A stretch of 64,000 bases of DNA from positions 50,381-114,380 of the forward strand of contig DATMAN010000097.1 in assembly GCA_035560005.1 (NCBI GenBank). Direction: 5' to 3'. A program made the translations under genes and the position numbers. Below, one piece after another: positions 43,969 through 53,126 of this stretch. The notes beneath the pieces were generated by a model that was not told the origin of the DNA, did not search any database, and worked only from the letters and a program-made list of their open reading frames with translations. The DNA comes from Burkholderiales bacterium. GTDB lineage: Bacteria; Pseudomonadota; Gammaproteobacteria; Burkholderiales; Eutrophovitaceae. Position 1 is the first letter of the stretch, and every line of letters starts with the position of its first letter.

Positions 43969-45222
43969 ATGGAAGTCGAAGTGCCTCTCGTGCGTCCCTT
44001 TGCCGGCTTGCGCCCCGCGCCGGCGTACGCGGCCGAAGTCGCGGCACCGCCCTACGACGTCTTGACGAGCGAAGAGGCGCGAGTGAGGGCGTCCGGCAAG
44101 CCGTGGAGCTTTCTGCGCGTGTCCCGGGCCGAGATCGATCTCGCGCCGGGTACCGACCCGCACGCACCCGAGGTCTACGCCAAGGCGGCAGAGAACTTCC
44201 AGCGCATGCTCAGCGCCGGGGTGCTTCAGCGTGATCCGGTGCCGTGCTTCTATGCCTACCGCCTGATCATGGGTTCTCACTCGCAGACCGGGATCGTCGT
44301 CGCCGCGTCGATCGCCGCGTACGCGGCCGACCGCATCCGCAAGCACGAGTTGACCCGGCCCGACAAGGAAGACGACCGGGTGCGCCAGATCGAGGCACTG
44401 AATGCCCAGACCGGTCCGGTGCTGCTGGCACACCCGCCGCGCCCCGAGCTGGAGCGCACGCTGACGCAGGTCAGCGCGCAGGCCCCGGTGATCGACGTGG
44501 CCGCGGACACGGGCGTGCGCCACAGCCTGTGGGTGATCGACGACCACGACGCGATAGCCGAAATCGTCCGCATCTTCGAGGCCATGCCGGCGCTCTATAT
44601 CGCCGACGGGCACCACCGCTCGGCGGCTGCAGCCAGGGTCGCGGCTGCGCGGCGTCGCGCCAACCCCGGACACACCGGAGAAGAGAGCTACAACTTCTTT
44701 CTGGCGGTCGCGTTTGCGCACCATCGGATGCGGATTCTTCCCTATCACCGCGTGGTGAGGGATCTGAACGGCATGGGCCATGAGGCGTTCCTCGCGCGCC
44801 TGCGGGAGCGTTTCGAAGTGCAGCCCAGTGGCGAGCCGGTCGCGCCGCAACGGCGCGGCGAGTTCGGTCTGTATCTCGCACGATCCTGGCATCGGCTGTC
44901 CATGAGGCCCCAATGGATGCCGGCGGATGATCCGGTCGCCCGCCTGGACGTGAGCCTGCTCGCGGATCATGTGCTCGGCCCGCTGCTGGGCATCCACGAT
45001 GCGCGCCGGGACGAGCGCATCGACTTCGTCGGCGGCATCCGCGGCCTGCAGGAGCTGGAGCGGCGGGTGGACAGCGGCGAGATGGCCTGCGCCTTCTCCC
45101 TGAATGCCACGCGCATGGAAGACCTGATGGCGGTGGCGGATGCCCACCGCATCATGCCGCCGAAATCCACGTGGTTCGAGCCCAAGCTCGCCGACGGGCT
45201 GGTTTCCCACCTGCTCGATTGA
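43969..45222 (+). CDS. DUF1015-family protein
   Basis: 417 residues from ATG 43969 (RPFAGLRPAPAYAAEVAAPPYDVLTSEEA opening). DUF1015 hallmarks are the YADGHHR-like IADGHHRSAAA segment and the FFLAVAFAHHRMRILPYHRVV strand region. A GTG 12 bp further has a slightly better GGAAG site, so the exact start is open. DUF1015 proteins often neighbour serine-biosynthesis or D-2-hydroxyacid dehydrogenase genes and may be HipA-like kinases; none of those neighbours is here. Biochemical role unknown. Confidence 0.85.
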   Translation: MEVEVPLVRPFAGLRPAPAYAAEVAAPPYDVLTSEEARVRASGKPWSFLRVSRAEIDLAPGTDPHAPEVYAKAAENFQRMLSAGVLQRDPVPCFYAYRLIMGSHSQTGIVVAASIAAYAADRIRKHELTRPDKEDDRVRQIEALNAQTGPVLLAHPPRPELERTLTQVSAQAPVIDVAADTGVRHSLWVIDDHDAIAEIVRIFEAMPALYIADGHHRSAAAARVAAARRRANPGHTGEESYNFFLAVAFAHHRMRILPYHRVVRDLNGMGHEAFLARLRERFEVQPSGEPVAPQRRGEFGLYLARSWHRLSMRPQWMPADDPVARLDVSLLADHVLGPLLGIHDARRDERIDFVGGIRGLQELERRVDSGEMACAFSLNATRMEDLMAVADAHRIMPPKSTWFEPKLADGLVSHLLD

Positions 45223-45336
45223 ACGCAACCGCGTAGCGGCGGCTAGCCGGCCGGCGGGCACGGCCTGTGCCGCGCAGTAAACTGGCTCCGATGATGGGTG
45301 CGCCCAAAGCCCGGATCTGTGAGCGGAAGGTGAACT

Positions 45337-45459
45337 ATGTCGCGATCCGATCTCTCCAACAGTGCAAACGTCCGCGATGCCGATGTCGCGCTCTCGCGCG
45401 AGCAGGTCGCAGAAGTGCTGGTCTATCTCAAGCGGCGCGACAAGACGACTTCTACGTAA
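45337..45459 (+). CDS. Very small protein, 40 residues
   Basis: ATG 45337 to TAA 45459. A good ribosome site (GGAAGGTG) lies 5-6 bp upstream. The peptide is hydrophilic: an N-terminal Ser/Asn/Asp-rich half is followed by an amphipathic helix (SREQVAEVLVYLKRRDKTTST). It ends 17 bp before the PhyH-type dioxygenase gene, so it could be co-transcribed or act as a leader peptide. I do not recognise it. Confidence 0.5.
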   Translation: MSRSDLSNSANVRDADVALSREQVAEVLVYLKRRDKTTST

Positions 45460-45476
45460 GCTAGCCGGAAACGACG

Positions 45477-46259
45477 ATGGATTCGATCGCCGAGCGCCAA
45501 TACAGCCTGAGCGCTTCCGAAGTCGAGGCGTTTCGTCGCGATGGGTTCCTGATCGCGCGCCGGCTCGCGTCGCGCCAGACCTGCGAGGCGCTGCTGGCGG
45601 TGGCGCGCGAGCAGCTCGAGCAGGGCGTCCAGCCCCTGGAGTACGAAGCTGACCTGGGCTACCCGGGCGCCCCCGCGTCGCGCGAAGCCGAGGGCGGCCG
45701 CACGGTGCGGCGGCTCCTGCAGGCGTATTCGCGCGATCCACTGTTTCGCCAGTGGGCCACTTCGCCGCCGCTTTCGGGGCGTCTGATGCAACTGCTCGGA
45801 GCACGAGTGATGCTGGTCCCGGCGCATCACAATTGCGTCATGACCAAGCACCCGCGATTCGGCAGCCTCACCGGCTGGCACCAGGACATCCGCTACTGGT
45901 CCTTCGAGCGTCCGGAGCTGGTCTCGGTCTGGCTCGCGCTCGGCGAGGAGCACGAAGCCAACGGCTGTCTCTGGGTGGTGCCCGGCTCGCATGCGCTGCA
46001 GCTGCCGCGCAGTCGCTTCGACGACGCGCTCTTCCTGCGCGAGAATCTGGCGGAGAACCGCGCGCTCATCGCCGGGCGCACACCGGTCGAGCTGCAGGCG
46101 GGCGACGTGCTCTTCTTTCACTGCCGTTTGCTTCACTGCGCCGGGCGCAACGAGACCGAACAGGTCAAGTTCTCGGTTGTCTTCACCTACCGGACTGCGG
46201 GCAATCTGCCGCTGAGCGGCACGCGCTCGGCGTCGCTGCCGTCCATTCCGGTCGGCTGA
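45477..46259 (+). CDS. Phytanoyl-CoA dioxygenase (PhyH)-family Fe(II)/2-oxoglutarate enzyme
   Basis: 260 residues. The Fe-binding HxD is H135-Q-D137 in GWHQDIRYW. The distal His is H220 in CRLLHCAGRN, followed by the 2-oxoglutarate-binding Arg R224. Other family parts are DGFLIARRL near the N-terminus and GCLWVVPGSH. PhyH-family members hydroxylate diverse small molecules, so phytanoyl-CoA should not be assumed as substrate. It is isolated in context apart from the tiny gene just upstream. Confidence 0.88.
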   Translation: MDSIAERQYSLSASEVEAFRRDGFLIARRLASRQTCEALLAVAREQLEQGVQPLEYEADLGYPGAPASREAEGGRTVRRLLQAYSRDPLFRQWATSPPLSGRLMQLLGARVMLVPAHHNCVMTKHPRFGSLTGWHQDIRYWSFERPELVSVWLALGEEHEANGCLWVVPGSHALQLPRSRFDDALFLRENLAENRALIAGRTPVELQAGDVLFFHCRLLHCAGRNETEQVKFSVVFTYRTAGNLPLSGTRSASLPSIPVG

Positions 46260-46345
46260 TTCGGAACGCAGGAAGCCCCCTGAGCATGGAGGCGGATTGC
46301 GGCGCGTGATGGCCGGATCCATCGTTACGAGCGGGAGCGCTGAAA

Positions 46346-48151
46346 TTGCGCCAATCAGTCATCGGCTTGTCTGCGGCCGCGTGCAGACCGGGTCGCGCGC
46401 GCCCATGGCGTATCCGGGGCGCGCGGGTTCTCGCCGCGCTGCTCGCAGCGGCGGCGATCCGGGCGGCGGCACAAAGCGTGGAGTACCGCGTCGAGATCGA
46501 CGCACCCGAGCCGCTCGCCGAGCTGTTGCGTGCGAACCTGGACCTCGTGCGCTGGAGCGGGCGCGCGGATGTCAGCGAAGATCAGCTCAAGCTGCTCGTC
46601 AAGTCCGCCCCGCGGCAAGCGCGCGACCTGCTTGCCACTGAAGGGTACTTCTCGCCGCTGGTGTCGGTAGAACTGGCGCGGCAGCAAGCGGCCTGGGTCG
46701 CGCGCCTGAAGGTGGAACCCGGTGAACCCGCACGCGTGATTTCGGTGGACTTTAGGGTGAGCGGAGCGATCGATTCCGACCCGCATCGCGAGGAGCGAAT
46801 TGCAGCCGCGCGCCAGGCGTTCGGCATTGAGCGCGGCCGGATCTTCCGGCAGGCGCACTGGGAGGCAGGCAAGGAGCGTGCGCTGCACAGCCTGCAGCGG
46901 CGCCTGTACGCGGCGGCCGCCATGGCGCACAGTCGCGCCGACATCGACCCACGCACGCGCGAAGCCCGCCTGCAGGTCGCGATCGACAGCGGCCCGCCGT
47001 TCGCGTTCGGAGCCCTGGAAATCCGCGGCCTGCAGCGCTATGCGCCGTCGATCGTGCATAACCTGAGTCCGATCCGCGCCGGCGATCCCTACGACGAGGA
47101 AGAACTGCTGAAGTTCCAGCGGCGTTTGCTCGGCAGCGGCTATTTCGCGAGCGCTGTGGTCAGCGCGGGCAACGATCCTGCGCAAGCGGCCGCGGCGCCG
47201 GTGTACGTCACCCTCGTGGAATCGGCGGCGCGGCGGCTGGAACTGGGCGCGGGATTCAGCACCGACCGCGGCGCGCGCTTTCAGGCCGGGTATACCGATC
47301 ACAACGCGCTGGGCCGGGCCTGGCGTTTCAATTCGGTGCTGAAGCTCGATCGGGTCAGTCAGCAGGCGGCGGGCGGCCTGACCCTTCCGCGGGACGAGAA
47401 GGGCTGGCGCAACGGCTTCGAGGGCAAGGTCAACCATCAGGACATCCAGGGCGAGGAACGGCTCGACTGGAGCGTGGCTGCGGCCCGTACCTATTCGATC
47501 GAGACCCGCGAGTCGCAGCTCGCGCTGGAGTATCTGAGCGAAAAGCAGGTACTGGAGAGCGGCGAAGAAGACTATCGGAAGGCGCTGTACCTGAGCCGGA
47601 GCTGGAGCTGGAGCGCGCTGGACGATGCGCTCGCGCCCCGGCAGGGCTACACGCTGCGGCTTGCCGGCGGCGCCGCCGGGCAAGCCGCGCTTTCCGACCA
47701 GAACTTCGCCCGCCTGCAGGTCAAGGGCACCTACCTTCAACCGGTGCGCGGCTTCGGTACGCTCTTGGTGCGGCTCGAACTCGGTTATGTCGCGGCCGAT
47801 TCCCGCGCCGGCATCCCGTCGGCCTATCTGTTCCGCACCGGCGGCGATACGACGGTGCGCGGCTACGCCTTCGAAAGCCTGGGGGTGCAGGAGAACGGGG
47901 CGGTCACCGGGGGCCGCTACCTGGGCGTGGGCAGCGTTGAATACATCCAGTGGATCGCGCCCCGCTGGGGACTGGCCGCGTTCTACGACGCGGGCAACGC
48001 GACCGACGAGCTTTCCGGGTTCCGCGCGGCCGCGGGCTACGGCGCGGGCGTGCGCTGGAGCAGCCCGGTTGGCACGCTGAGCCTGGACCTCGCCTACGGC
48101 GAGCGCAGCGAGCAGTATCGGGTGCACTTCAACGTCGGGCTGGTGTTCTGA
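46346..48151 (+). CDS. tamA: TamA, outer-membrane translocation and assembly module
   Basis: 601 residues from TTG 46346, chosen because GGGAG lies 9 bp upstream and a signal-like segment follows (ARVLAALLAAAAIRAAAQS, about 26-44). Three POTRA domains occupy about 45-270. The C-terminal Omp85 barrel contains the diagnostic lid-loop motif VRGYAFESLG in FRTGGDTTVRGY. It ends in Phe (NVGLVF), as outer-membrane beta-barrels do. The start of tamB overlaps its stop codon. TamA and TamB bridge the envelope for autotransporter assembly and phospholipid transfer. Confidence 0.93.
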   Translation: MRQSVIGLSAAACRPGRARPWRIRGARVLAALLAAAAIRAAAQSVEYRVEIDAPEPLAELLRANLDLVRWSGRADVSEDQLKLLVKSAPRQARDLLATEGYFSPLVSVELARQQAAWVARLKVEPGEPARVISVDFRVSGAIDSDPHREERIAAARQAFGIERGRIFRQAHWEAGKERALHSLQRRLYAAAAMAHSRADIDPRTREARLQVAIDSGPPFAFGALEIRGLQRYAPSIVHNLSPIRAGDPYDEEELLKFQRRLLGSGYFASAVVSAGNDPAQAAAAPVYVTLVESAARRLELGAGFSTDRGARFQAGYTDHNALGRAWRFNSVLKLDRVSQQAAGGLTLPRDEKGWRNGFEGKVNHQDIQGEERLDWSVAAARTYSIETRESQLALEYLSEKQVLESGEEDYRKALYLSRSWSWSALDDALAPRQGYTLRLAGGAAGQAALSDQNFARLQVKGTYLQPVRGFGTLLVRLELGYVAADSRAGIPSAYLFRTGGDTTVRGYAFESLGVQENGAVTGGRYLGVGSVEYIQWIAPRWGLAAFYDAGNATDELSGFRAAAGYGAGVRWSSPVGTLSLDLAYGERSEQYRVHFNVGLVF

Positions 48152-51100
48152 TGGGTTTGCGCCGACTGGCCTGGTGGACGTTGGGCGGCCTCGCGCTGCT
48201 CGCGGCGCTCGCGCTCGCGGCGCTGTTCTACGCGAGCCACAGCGAAACAATGCTGCGCTGGGGGATCGCACGCTACGCATCCCGGTTGCCGTGCGCACTT
48301 TCGCTGGAAGGCTTGCGCGGCACGCTGAACGGACCGCTGCGTGCGCAGCGCGTGGCCTGCGAAAGCGCCGACTTGCGCGTGGAAGCCCGTGACGTGCTGC
48401 TGCAATGGGCGCCATGGCAGCTCGCGCGCCATCGACTGGAGATCTCGCGCCTGCAAGCGGCCTCGGTCGTCTATACCGACAAGAAGCCCGGCGGAGGGCT
48501 CGATCCCCCGACGCGCCTCGCGCTGCCGCTGGCCGTGCGCCTGGACTCTCTGGAAGTCGACCGCTTCGCGATCGCGCGCGGCGCCAAACCGATCGAGGTC
48601 GGAAGCGTTGCCGTTTCGGTTGAAAGCGACACGACGGGGCTGCGCGTGCGGCGGCTTCGGCTGGCCGGTGCCTGGGGCAGCGGAGAGGGCGAGGCGACCC
48701 TCGGCGCCCAGGCCCCGCTGCCGCTGCAGGCGCGCATGCGCGTTGAAGGCGTCCTCGCCGAGGGTTGGCCGATCGAAGCGCACCTGCAGCTTTCCGGACC
48801 GCTTGCGCAGCCGGTCGCCAGAATTGAGGGTTTCGTTCGGGGGATGCCCTTATCGGCGCGCATGCAGCTCGAGCCGTTCACCGAGGATCCCGTACGCTCG
48901 ATCGGCGTGCGCAGCACGGCGTTCGACCTGGCCGCATTCGACCCGCGGTTGCCGGTCACCGCGCTGCGGGTCGAACTCGACGCCGCGGCGCAGCGCCTCG
49001 AAGCGCTGGAAGGTGAACTGAGGGTGGTCAACCCAGAACCGGGACCGCTCGACCGCAAGCGCCTGCCGCTCGAGCGCCTGCATTCGCGCCTGCGCCTCAC
49101 CGCGCACTCGTTCGAGTTGCAGGAAGCGAGTTTCGGTTTCGGGGCCGGCGGCGAGGCGGTGGGATACGCGGGGCTTTACGATGGCGTGTTGCGGCTCGAC
49201 GTGGGCGTGCGGCGGCTGGATTTGAGACGCTTGCACAGCAGTCTGCGTGCGACGCGGCTCGAAGGCAGGCTGCGCGCGCAGGGCGGGCGCGAATGGCAGC
49301 AAGTCAGCGGCCGGCTGCGCGAGAAAGGCGTGGCAATGGAGGGCGAGGCGCGGATCGCGAACGATCGCGTCGAGATCGCCCGGCTGCTGGTTCGCGCTGG
49401 CGGGGCACAGGCCGCCGTCTCCGGGCAGGTGGAACTCGACACCCGGCTCGCGTTCTCGCTGCGCGGGGCGCTGCGCCGTTTCGATCCTGGCCGTTTCGGC
49501 GACTTTCCGAAGGCCGACCTCAACGGTTTTCTGCAGGCACGCGGTGCACTGCGCCCGCAATGGCAGGCACAGGTGCAGTACCGGCTGGCGCGCAGCCGGT
49601 ACCTGGGCCAGGCGCTCGGCGGCGAAGGCACGCTGAACTTGACGCCTCGCCGGATCAGCAACGCCGAGCTGCGCTTCGCGCTCGGCCCGAATGTCCTCGT
49701 GCTGCGCGGCAGCTTCGGCGCACCCGCAGACGCGCTGCGCTTCGACGTTCGGGCGCCTCGGCTCGAGGCGCTCGGCCTGGGCTTCGCGGGTGCGCTGAGC
49801 GCAGCCGGCACGGTGGCGGGCACCGCGTCGCGGCCCTCGCTCGAGGCCCGTGTCGAGGCCAGCAACATCGTCTACAACGGCTATCGTGTCGCGCGTTGGA
49901 GCGCGCAGGGGCGCCTCGAACAGGGCGAGGATCCTCGCCTCGAGCTGCGCTCCCGGCTGGCGCGGGCCGCGCGCGGCGACTTGAAACTCGCCACGCTGGA
50001 ACTGACAGCCGATGGAACGCTGTCATCCCACGCCATCGAACTGAAGGTCGAAGGCCACGCGCTGGAAGCGTTTGCGCGACTCCAAGGCGCCTGGAGCCAG
50101 GAGCACAGCCGGTGGAGCGGGGTGCTGGAGCGCCTGGAGAACGCCGGCGACTACGCGTTGCGCATGAGGCGGCCGGCGCCTTTGCGCGTCGCGCGGCACT
50201 TCTTGGAGCTGGGCGCGACCCAGATGCAATTCCAGCAGACCGAGATCGCGCTGGGCGAGACCGTGTACCGCAATGGCGAGCTGTCCACCAGCGGCTCGGT
50301 GGCCGGCGTAAGGCTTTCTCGCCTGCTCGCGCTGCTCCCGCACCCGCCCGCGGTGCAGTCCACGCTCACCCTGGGTGCGCGCTGGTCGCTGCGGGCTGGG
50401 GAGAAAGTCGACGCGACGCTGGAGATCGCGCGCGAAGGCGGCGACCTCCTCGTGCCCGGAGAGGAGCCGCTCGCGCTCGGCCTTGAGGAGGCGCGGCTCG
50501 TGCTGCGTGCCGTGGCGAATCGTCTGGACGCGGATCTGACGTTGCGGGGCGCTGCCGTCCAGGCGCGGGCACAGGCGCAGACCATGCTCGAGCGCCGCGG
50601 CGCACGCTGGGGCGTGCCGGGCAGCGCGCCGCTCAAGCTGAACGCGAGCGCGCAATTGCGCTCGATCGGCACACTGGCCCCCCTGGTCGGCGCAGCGGTG
50701 AGCGCGGCCGGTTCGCTCTCCGTGCGGCTCGAAGCCGACGGCACGGTGGCGCAACCCGGCTTGCGCGGCACGGTCGCCGGCGAAGATCTCGCGGTCGAGC
50801 ACGTCGCGGGCGGGATCTTTCTGCGCGACGGCGTGTTGCGCGCGCACCTGGCTGACGGAGTCCTGACGCTGGGCGAGCTGCGCCTGCGCGGCGGCGAGGG
50901 AACGTTCTCCGCGCGGGGAGAGCTGGCCGCGCGCGGCGACGCGACGCAGATCGGCGTGGAGTGGTCGGCCCGCAAGCTCGCGATCGTGCAGCATCCCGAT
51001 TTGCGGCTCACCGTCTCCGGCGCCGGCACGCTCAAGGCGGACGAAGGGCGCATCGCGCTGGCGGGCGCGCTCACCGCGGACCGGGGGCGGGTCGAGCTGC

Positions 51101-51894
51101 GCAGCGAAGCCGCTCCGGGTCTCGGGGGCGATGTTGTCGTGGCCGGGCGCGAGCAACCCGAGTCGGTGACCGCGCGGCTGCTCCCGTCGGAACTCGATCT
51201 GGCGCTCGACCTGGGTCCGGATTTCAGGGTAGCGGGCCGCGGCCTTGACGCACAGCTCGCGGGCACTGTGCGCTTGACCGGCGCGAGCGGCGCTGCGCTT
51301 GCCGCGCGCGGCGAGATACGGACCGTGCGCGGCACTTACGCCGCTTACGGCCAGAAGCTCAGCATCGAACAGGGCCTGTTCCACTTCTCCGGGCCGGTCG
51401 GCAATCCCGCGCTGCAGATCCGGGCGCTGCGCAAGGACCAGCCGGTGCAGGCCGGTGTCGAGGTGACCGGTACGGCGCGCACTCCGCTCGTGCGCCTGAT
51501 CTCCAATCCGGAAGTGCCGGATCCGGAAAAGCTTGCCTGGCTGGTGCTCGGTCGTCGGGTCGAGTCCGGCAACACCGCCGACGCCCAGACCCTTCAGGCC
51601 TCGGCCGTGGCGCTGGCGGCCGGGCTGGGAACGGCGCCGTTGCAGCGGCAACTGGCGCGCGTGGTCGGGCTCGACGAGCTGCGGCTCGCTGCGGGCAGCG
51701 AGGGCACACAGGGCGGAGTGGTTGCGGTGGGCAAACGCATCACCGAACGCGTCTACATGAGCTATGAGCGCAGCCTGGGCACGGCGCTCGGCACTCTGCG
51801 CACCAGCTATCAGCTCTCCAAGCGCTGGTCGCTGCGCGCCGAGAGCGGCCAGACCGACGCCGTGGACCTCTTCTTCACGATTTCCTTCCACTGA
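48151..51894 (+). CDS. tamB: TamB, inner-membrane-anchored envelope-spanning protein
   Basis: 1247 residues from ATG 48151, sharing one base with the tamA stop (TGATG). A single N-terminal membrane helix (about 8-28, LGGLALLAALALAALFYA) is followed by a very long beta-taco region. The conserved DUF490 C-terminus includes TVRGTYAAYGQKLSIEQG, NPEVPDPEKLAWLVLG and a terminal ISFH. The length fits the family. It works with TamA and belongs to the AsmA-like bridge proteins implicated in phospholipid transport to the outer membrane. Confidence 0.93.
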   Translation: MGLRRLAWWTLGGLALLAALALAALFYASHSETMLRWGIARYASRLPCALSLEGLRGTLNGPLRAQRVACESADLRVEARDVLLQWAPWQLARHRLEISRLQAASVVYTDKKPGGGLDPPTRLALPLAVRLDSLEVDRFAIARGAKPIEVGSVAVSVESDTTGLRVRRLRLAGAWGSGEGEATLGAQAPLPLQARMRVEGVLAEGWPIEAHLQLSGPLAQPVARIEGFVRGMPLSARMQLEPFTEDPVRSIGVRSTAFDLAAFDPRLPVTALRVELDAAAQRLEALEGELRVVNPEPGPLDRKRLPLERLHSRLRLTAHSFELQEASFGFGAGGEAVGYAGLYDGVLRLDVGVRRLDLRRLHSSLRATRLEGRLRAQGGREWQQVSGRLREKGVAMEGEARIANDRVEIARLLVRAGGAQAAVSGQVELDTRLAFSLRGALRRFDPGRFGDFPKADLNGFLQARGALRPQWQAQVQYRLARSRYLGQALGGEGTLNLTPRRISNAELRFALGPNVLVLRGSFGAPADALRFDVRAPRLEALGLGFAGALSAAGTVAGTASRPSLEARVEASNIVYNGYRVARWSAQGRLEQGEDPRLELRSRLARAARGDLKLATLELTADGTLSSHAIELKVEGHALEAFARLQGAWSQEHSRWSGVLERLENAGDYALRMRRPAPLRVARHFLELGATQMQFQQTEIALGETVYRNGELSTSGSVAGVRLSRLLALLPHPPAVQSTLTLGARWSLRAGEKVDATLEIAREGGDLLVPGEEPLALGLEEARLVLRAVANRLDADLTLRGAAVQARAQAQTMLERRGARWGVPGSAPLKLNASAQLRSIGTLAPLVGAAVSAAGSLSVRLEADGTVAQPGLRGTVAGEDLAVEHVAGGIFLRDGVLRAHLADGVLTLGELRLRGGEGTFSARGELAARGDATQIGVEWSARKLAIVQHPDLRLTVSGAGTLKADEGRIALAGALTADRGRVELRSEAAPGLGGDVVVAGREQPESVTARLLPSELDLALDLGPDFRVAGRGLDAQLAGTVRLTGASGAALAARGEIRTVRGTYAAYGQKLSIEQGLFHFSGPVGNPALQIRALRKDQPVQAGVEVTGTARTPLVRLISNPEVPDPEKLAWLVLGRRVESGNTADAQTLQASAVALAAGLGTAPLQRQLARVVGLDELRLAAGSEGTQGGVVAVGKRITERVYMSYERSLGTALGTLRTSYQLSKRWSLRAESGQTDAVDLFFTISFH

Positions 51895-51973
51895 CCGGCC
51901 GCCGGCGTGGTGTCATGCGGTCGCGATCAAGCTCGCGAGCCTGGGCAATGGCCGGGCTGCGAAAAGCACCGAA

Positions 51974-52150
51974 GCCCGCGTCCTCAACGGACGCAGGATC
52001 GACGCCCTCCCGGAGCGGTTCCGCGTCGTCTTCGTTCAGCGCGCGGTCGAGGAGCTGAGGGTCGGGGAGACGGCCTCCTCCGGCCTCGGCATCCCCGAGG
52101 CGACGGTGCGCACGCGCTTGTTTCGCGCCGGAAGCCGGCGCAACACGGCG
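51974..52150 (+). pseudogene. Remnant of an ECF sigma factor (region 4)
   Basis: Translating this stretch in the frame of 51974 gives DALPERFRVVFVQRAVEELRVGET, then LGIPEATVRTRLFRA. That is the sigma region-4 helix-turn-helix of an ECF factor, with its usual order LPE-R--F-LR--E--S--E-A--L-IPE-TV-TRLFRAR. There is no start codon, no region 2, and the frame decays after RLFRAGSRRNTA. It lies in the 355 bp between tamB and hemerythrin. I read it as the decayed end of a lost sigma-factor gene. Confidence 0.6.
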
Positions 52151-52249
52151 CGCACCTCGACAAGCCGCATTGAAACCGAAGAGGATGTGGTTGGCAGGCG
52201 GTGTCTGGCACCGGGATAGAATGTTTTCAGCACCGACTTGGAGGCAGGC

Positions 52250-52660
52250 ATGCCCCTCATCGAATGGAGCGACAGCCTGGCGGTCGATCGAGGGGTGATC
52301 GACGACACGCACCGGGAATTCGTCGCGCTGCTCAACGCGCTCGCGGAAGCCGACGAGAACGGTGCCTTGGAGGCGCTCGACGCGTTTCTGGCGCACTCCG
52401 AGGCGCACTTCGGACAGGAGAGCCGCTGGATGGAAGAACTGGCCTACGGCGCGGCCCAGTGCCATCGCGACGAACACGAAACCGTGCTGGTGATCGCGCG
52501 CGAAGTGCGGCGGCGCGTCGCGGCCGGCGAAGGCGGCACGGACCTGGTCCGGTTTCTGGCTGCGGCGGTCGCCCAGTGGTTCGAGAACCACGCCGCCTCG
52601 ATGGATACCGTGCTCGCCCTGTACATGAAGGAGCACGGCTACACGCCGCTTCCCGGATAA
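52250..52660 (+). CDS. Bacteriohemerythrin-like O2-binding protein
   Basis: 136 residues from ATG 52250 with site TTGGAGGC. All seven di-iron ligands of hemerythrin are present: H21, H53, E57, H72, H76, H114 and D119. It is a single-domain protein and likely binds O2 or senses or scavenges it in the cytoplasm. It is monocistronic. Confidence 0.93.
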   Translation: MPLIEWSDSLAVDRGVIDDTHREFVALLNALAEADENGALEALDAFLAHSEAHFGQESRWMEELAYGAAQCHRDEHETVLVIAREVRRRVAAGEGGTDLVRFLAAAVAQWFENHAASMDTVLALYMKEHGYTPLPG

Positions 52661-52759
52661 GACGCTGCCGCCGGCAGTCGCGCGTTGTGCGGGCCGCGCC
52701 GGGGTCCCCGACTTCCACGAGCCCTCAGACCTGATCGGGCGTGGGAAGTGCGATGCGAT

Positions 52760-53113
52760 CTAGAGCAGCTCGATCACTCTTTCAGGCGGGCGAGCCAGTA
52801 CCGCCTTGTCGCCTTTGACGACGATCGGCCGCTCGATGAGGATGGGGTCCCTGACCAGGGCATCGAGCCATTGCTCATCGCTTAACTGCTTGCCGGCATA
52901 CTTCCGCTTGTAGACGTCCTCGCCTTTGCGCACGATCTGCTCGGGTTTCAGACCGAGCTTGTTCAGAACGCTCTTCAGCTCCGCCTTGGTCGGTGGGGTC
53001 TGCAGGTATTCGATGATTTCCGGTTCGATGCCTCTGTCGCGCAGCAAGGCGAGCGCGCCGCGGCTCTTCCCGCAACGCGGGTTGTGGAAGATGGTGATCT
53101 GTGCCTTCGGCAT
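52760..53113 (-). CDS. ArsC/YfgD-family protein, glutaredoxin-type arsenate reductase homologue
   Basis: 117 residues with active-site Cys C14 in HNPRCGKSRG and the basic residues of the anion site spread over RDPILIERPIV and LARPPERV. Grx-dependent ArsC proteins reduce arsenate, but the chromosomal YfgD-like members beside housekeeping genes often have no proven arsenic role. It starts 13 bp after pepN ends, on the same strand, so it may be co-transcribed with pepN. It is unrelated in fold to the arsC at 13031-13528. Confidence 0.88.
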   Translation of the reverse strand: MPKAQITIFHNPRCGKSRGALALLRDRGIEPEIIEYLQTPPTKAELKSVLNKLGLKPEQIVRKGEDVYKRKYAGKQLSDEQWLDALVRDPILIERPIVVKGDKAVLARPPERVIELL

Positions 53114-53126
53114 AAGTCGGACTGCG

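Noticed and set aside
45267..45464. 65-codon frame overlapping the proposed 40-residue gene
   Set aside because: The shorter frame has a much better ribosome site and ordinary composition; this one is Arg/Cys-rich and lacks a site.
52191..52222. Sigma-70 promoter for hemerythrin (TTGGCA ... TAGAAT)
   Set aside because: The spacer would be 20 bp, too long for a convincing promoter.
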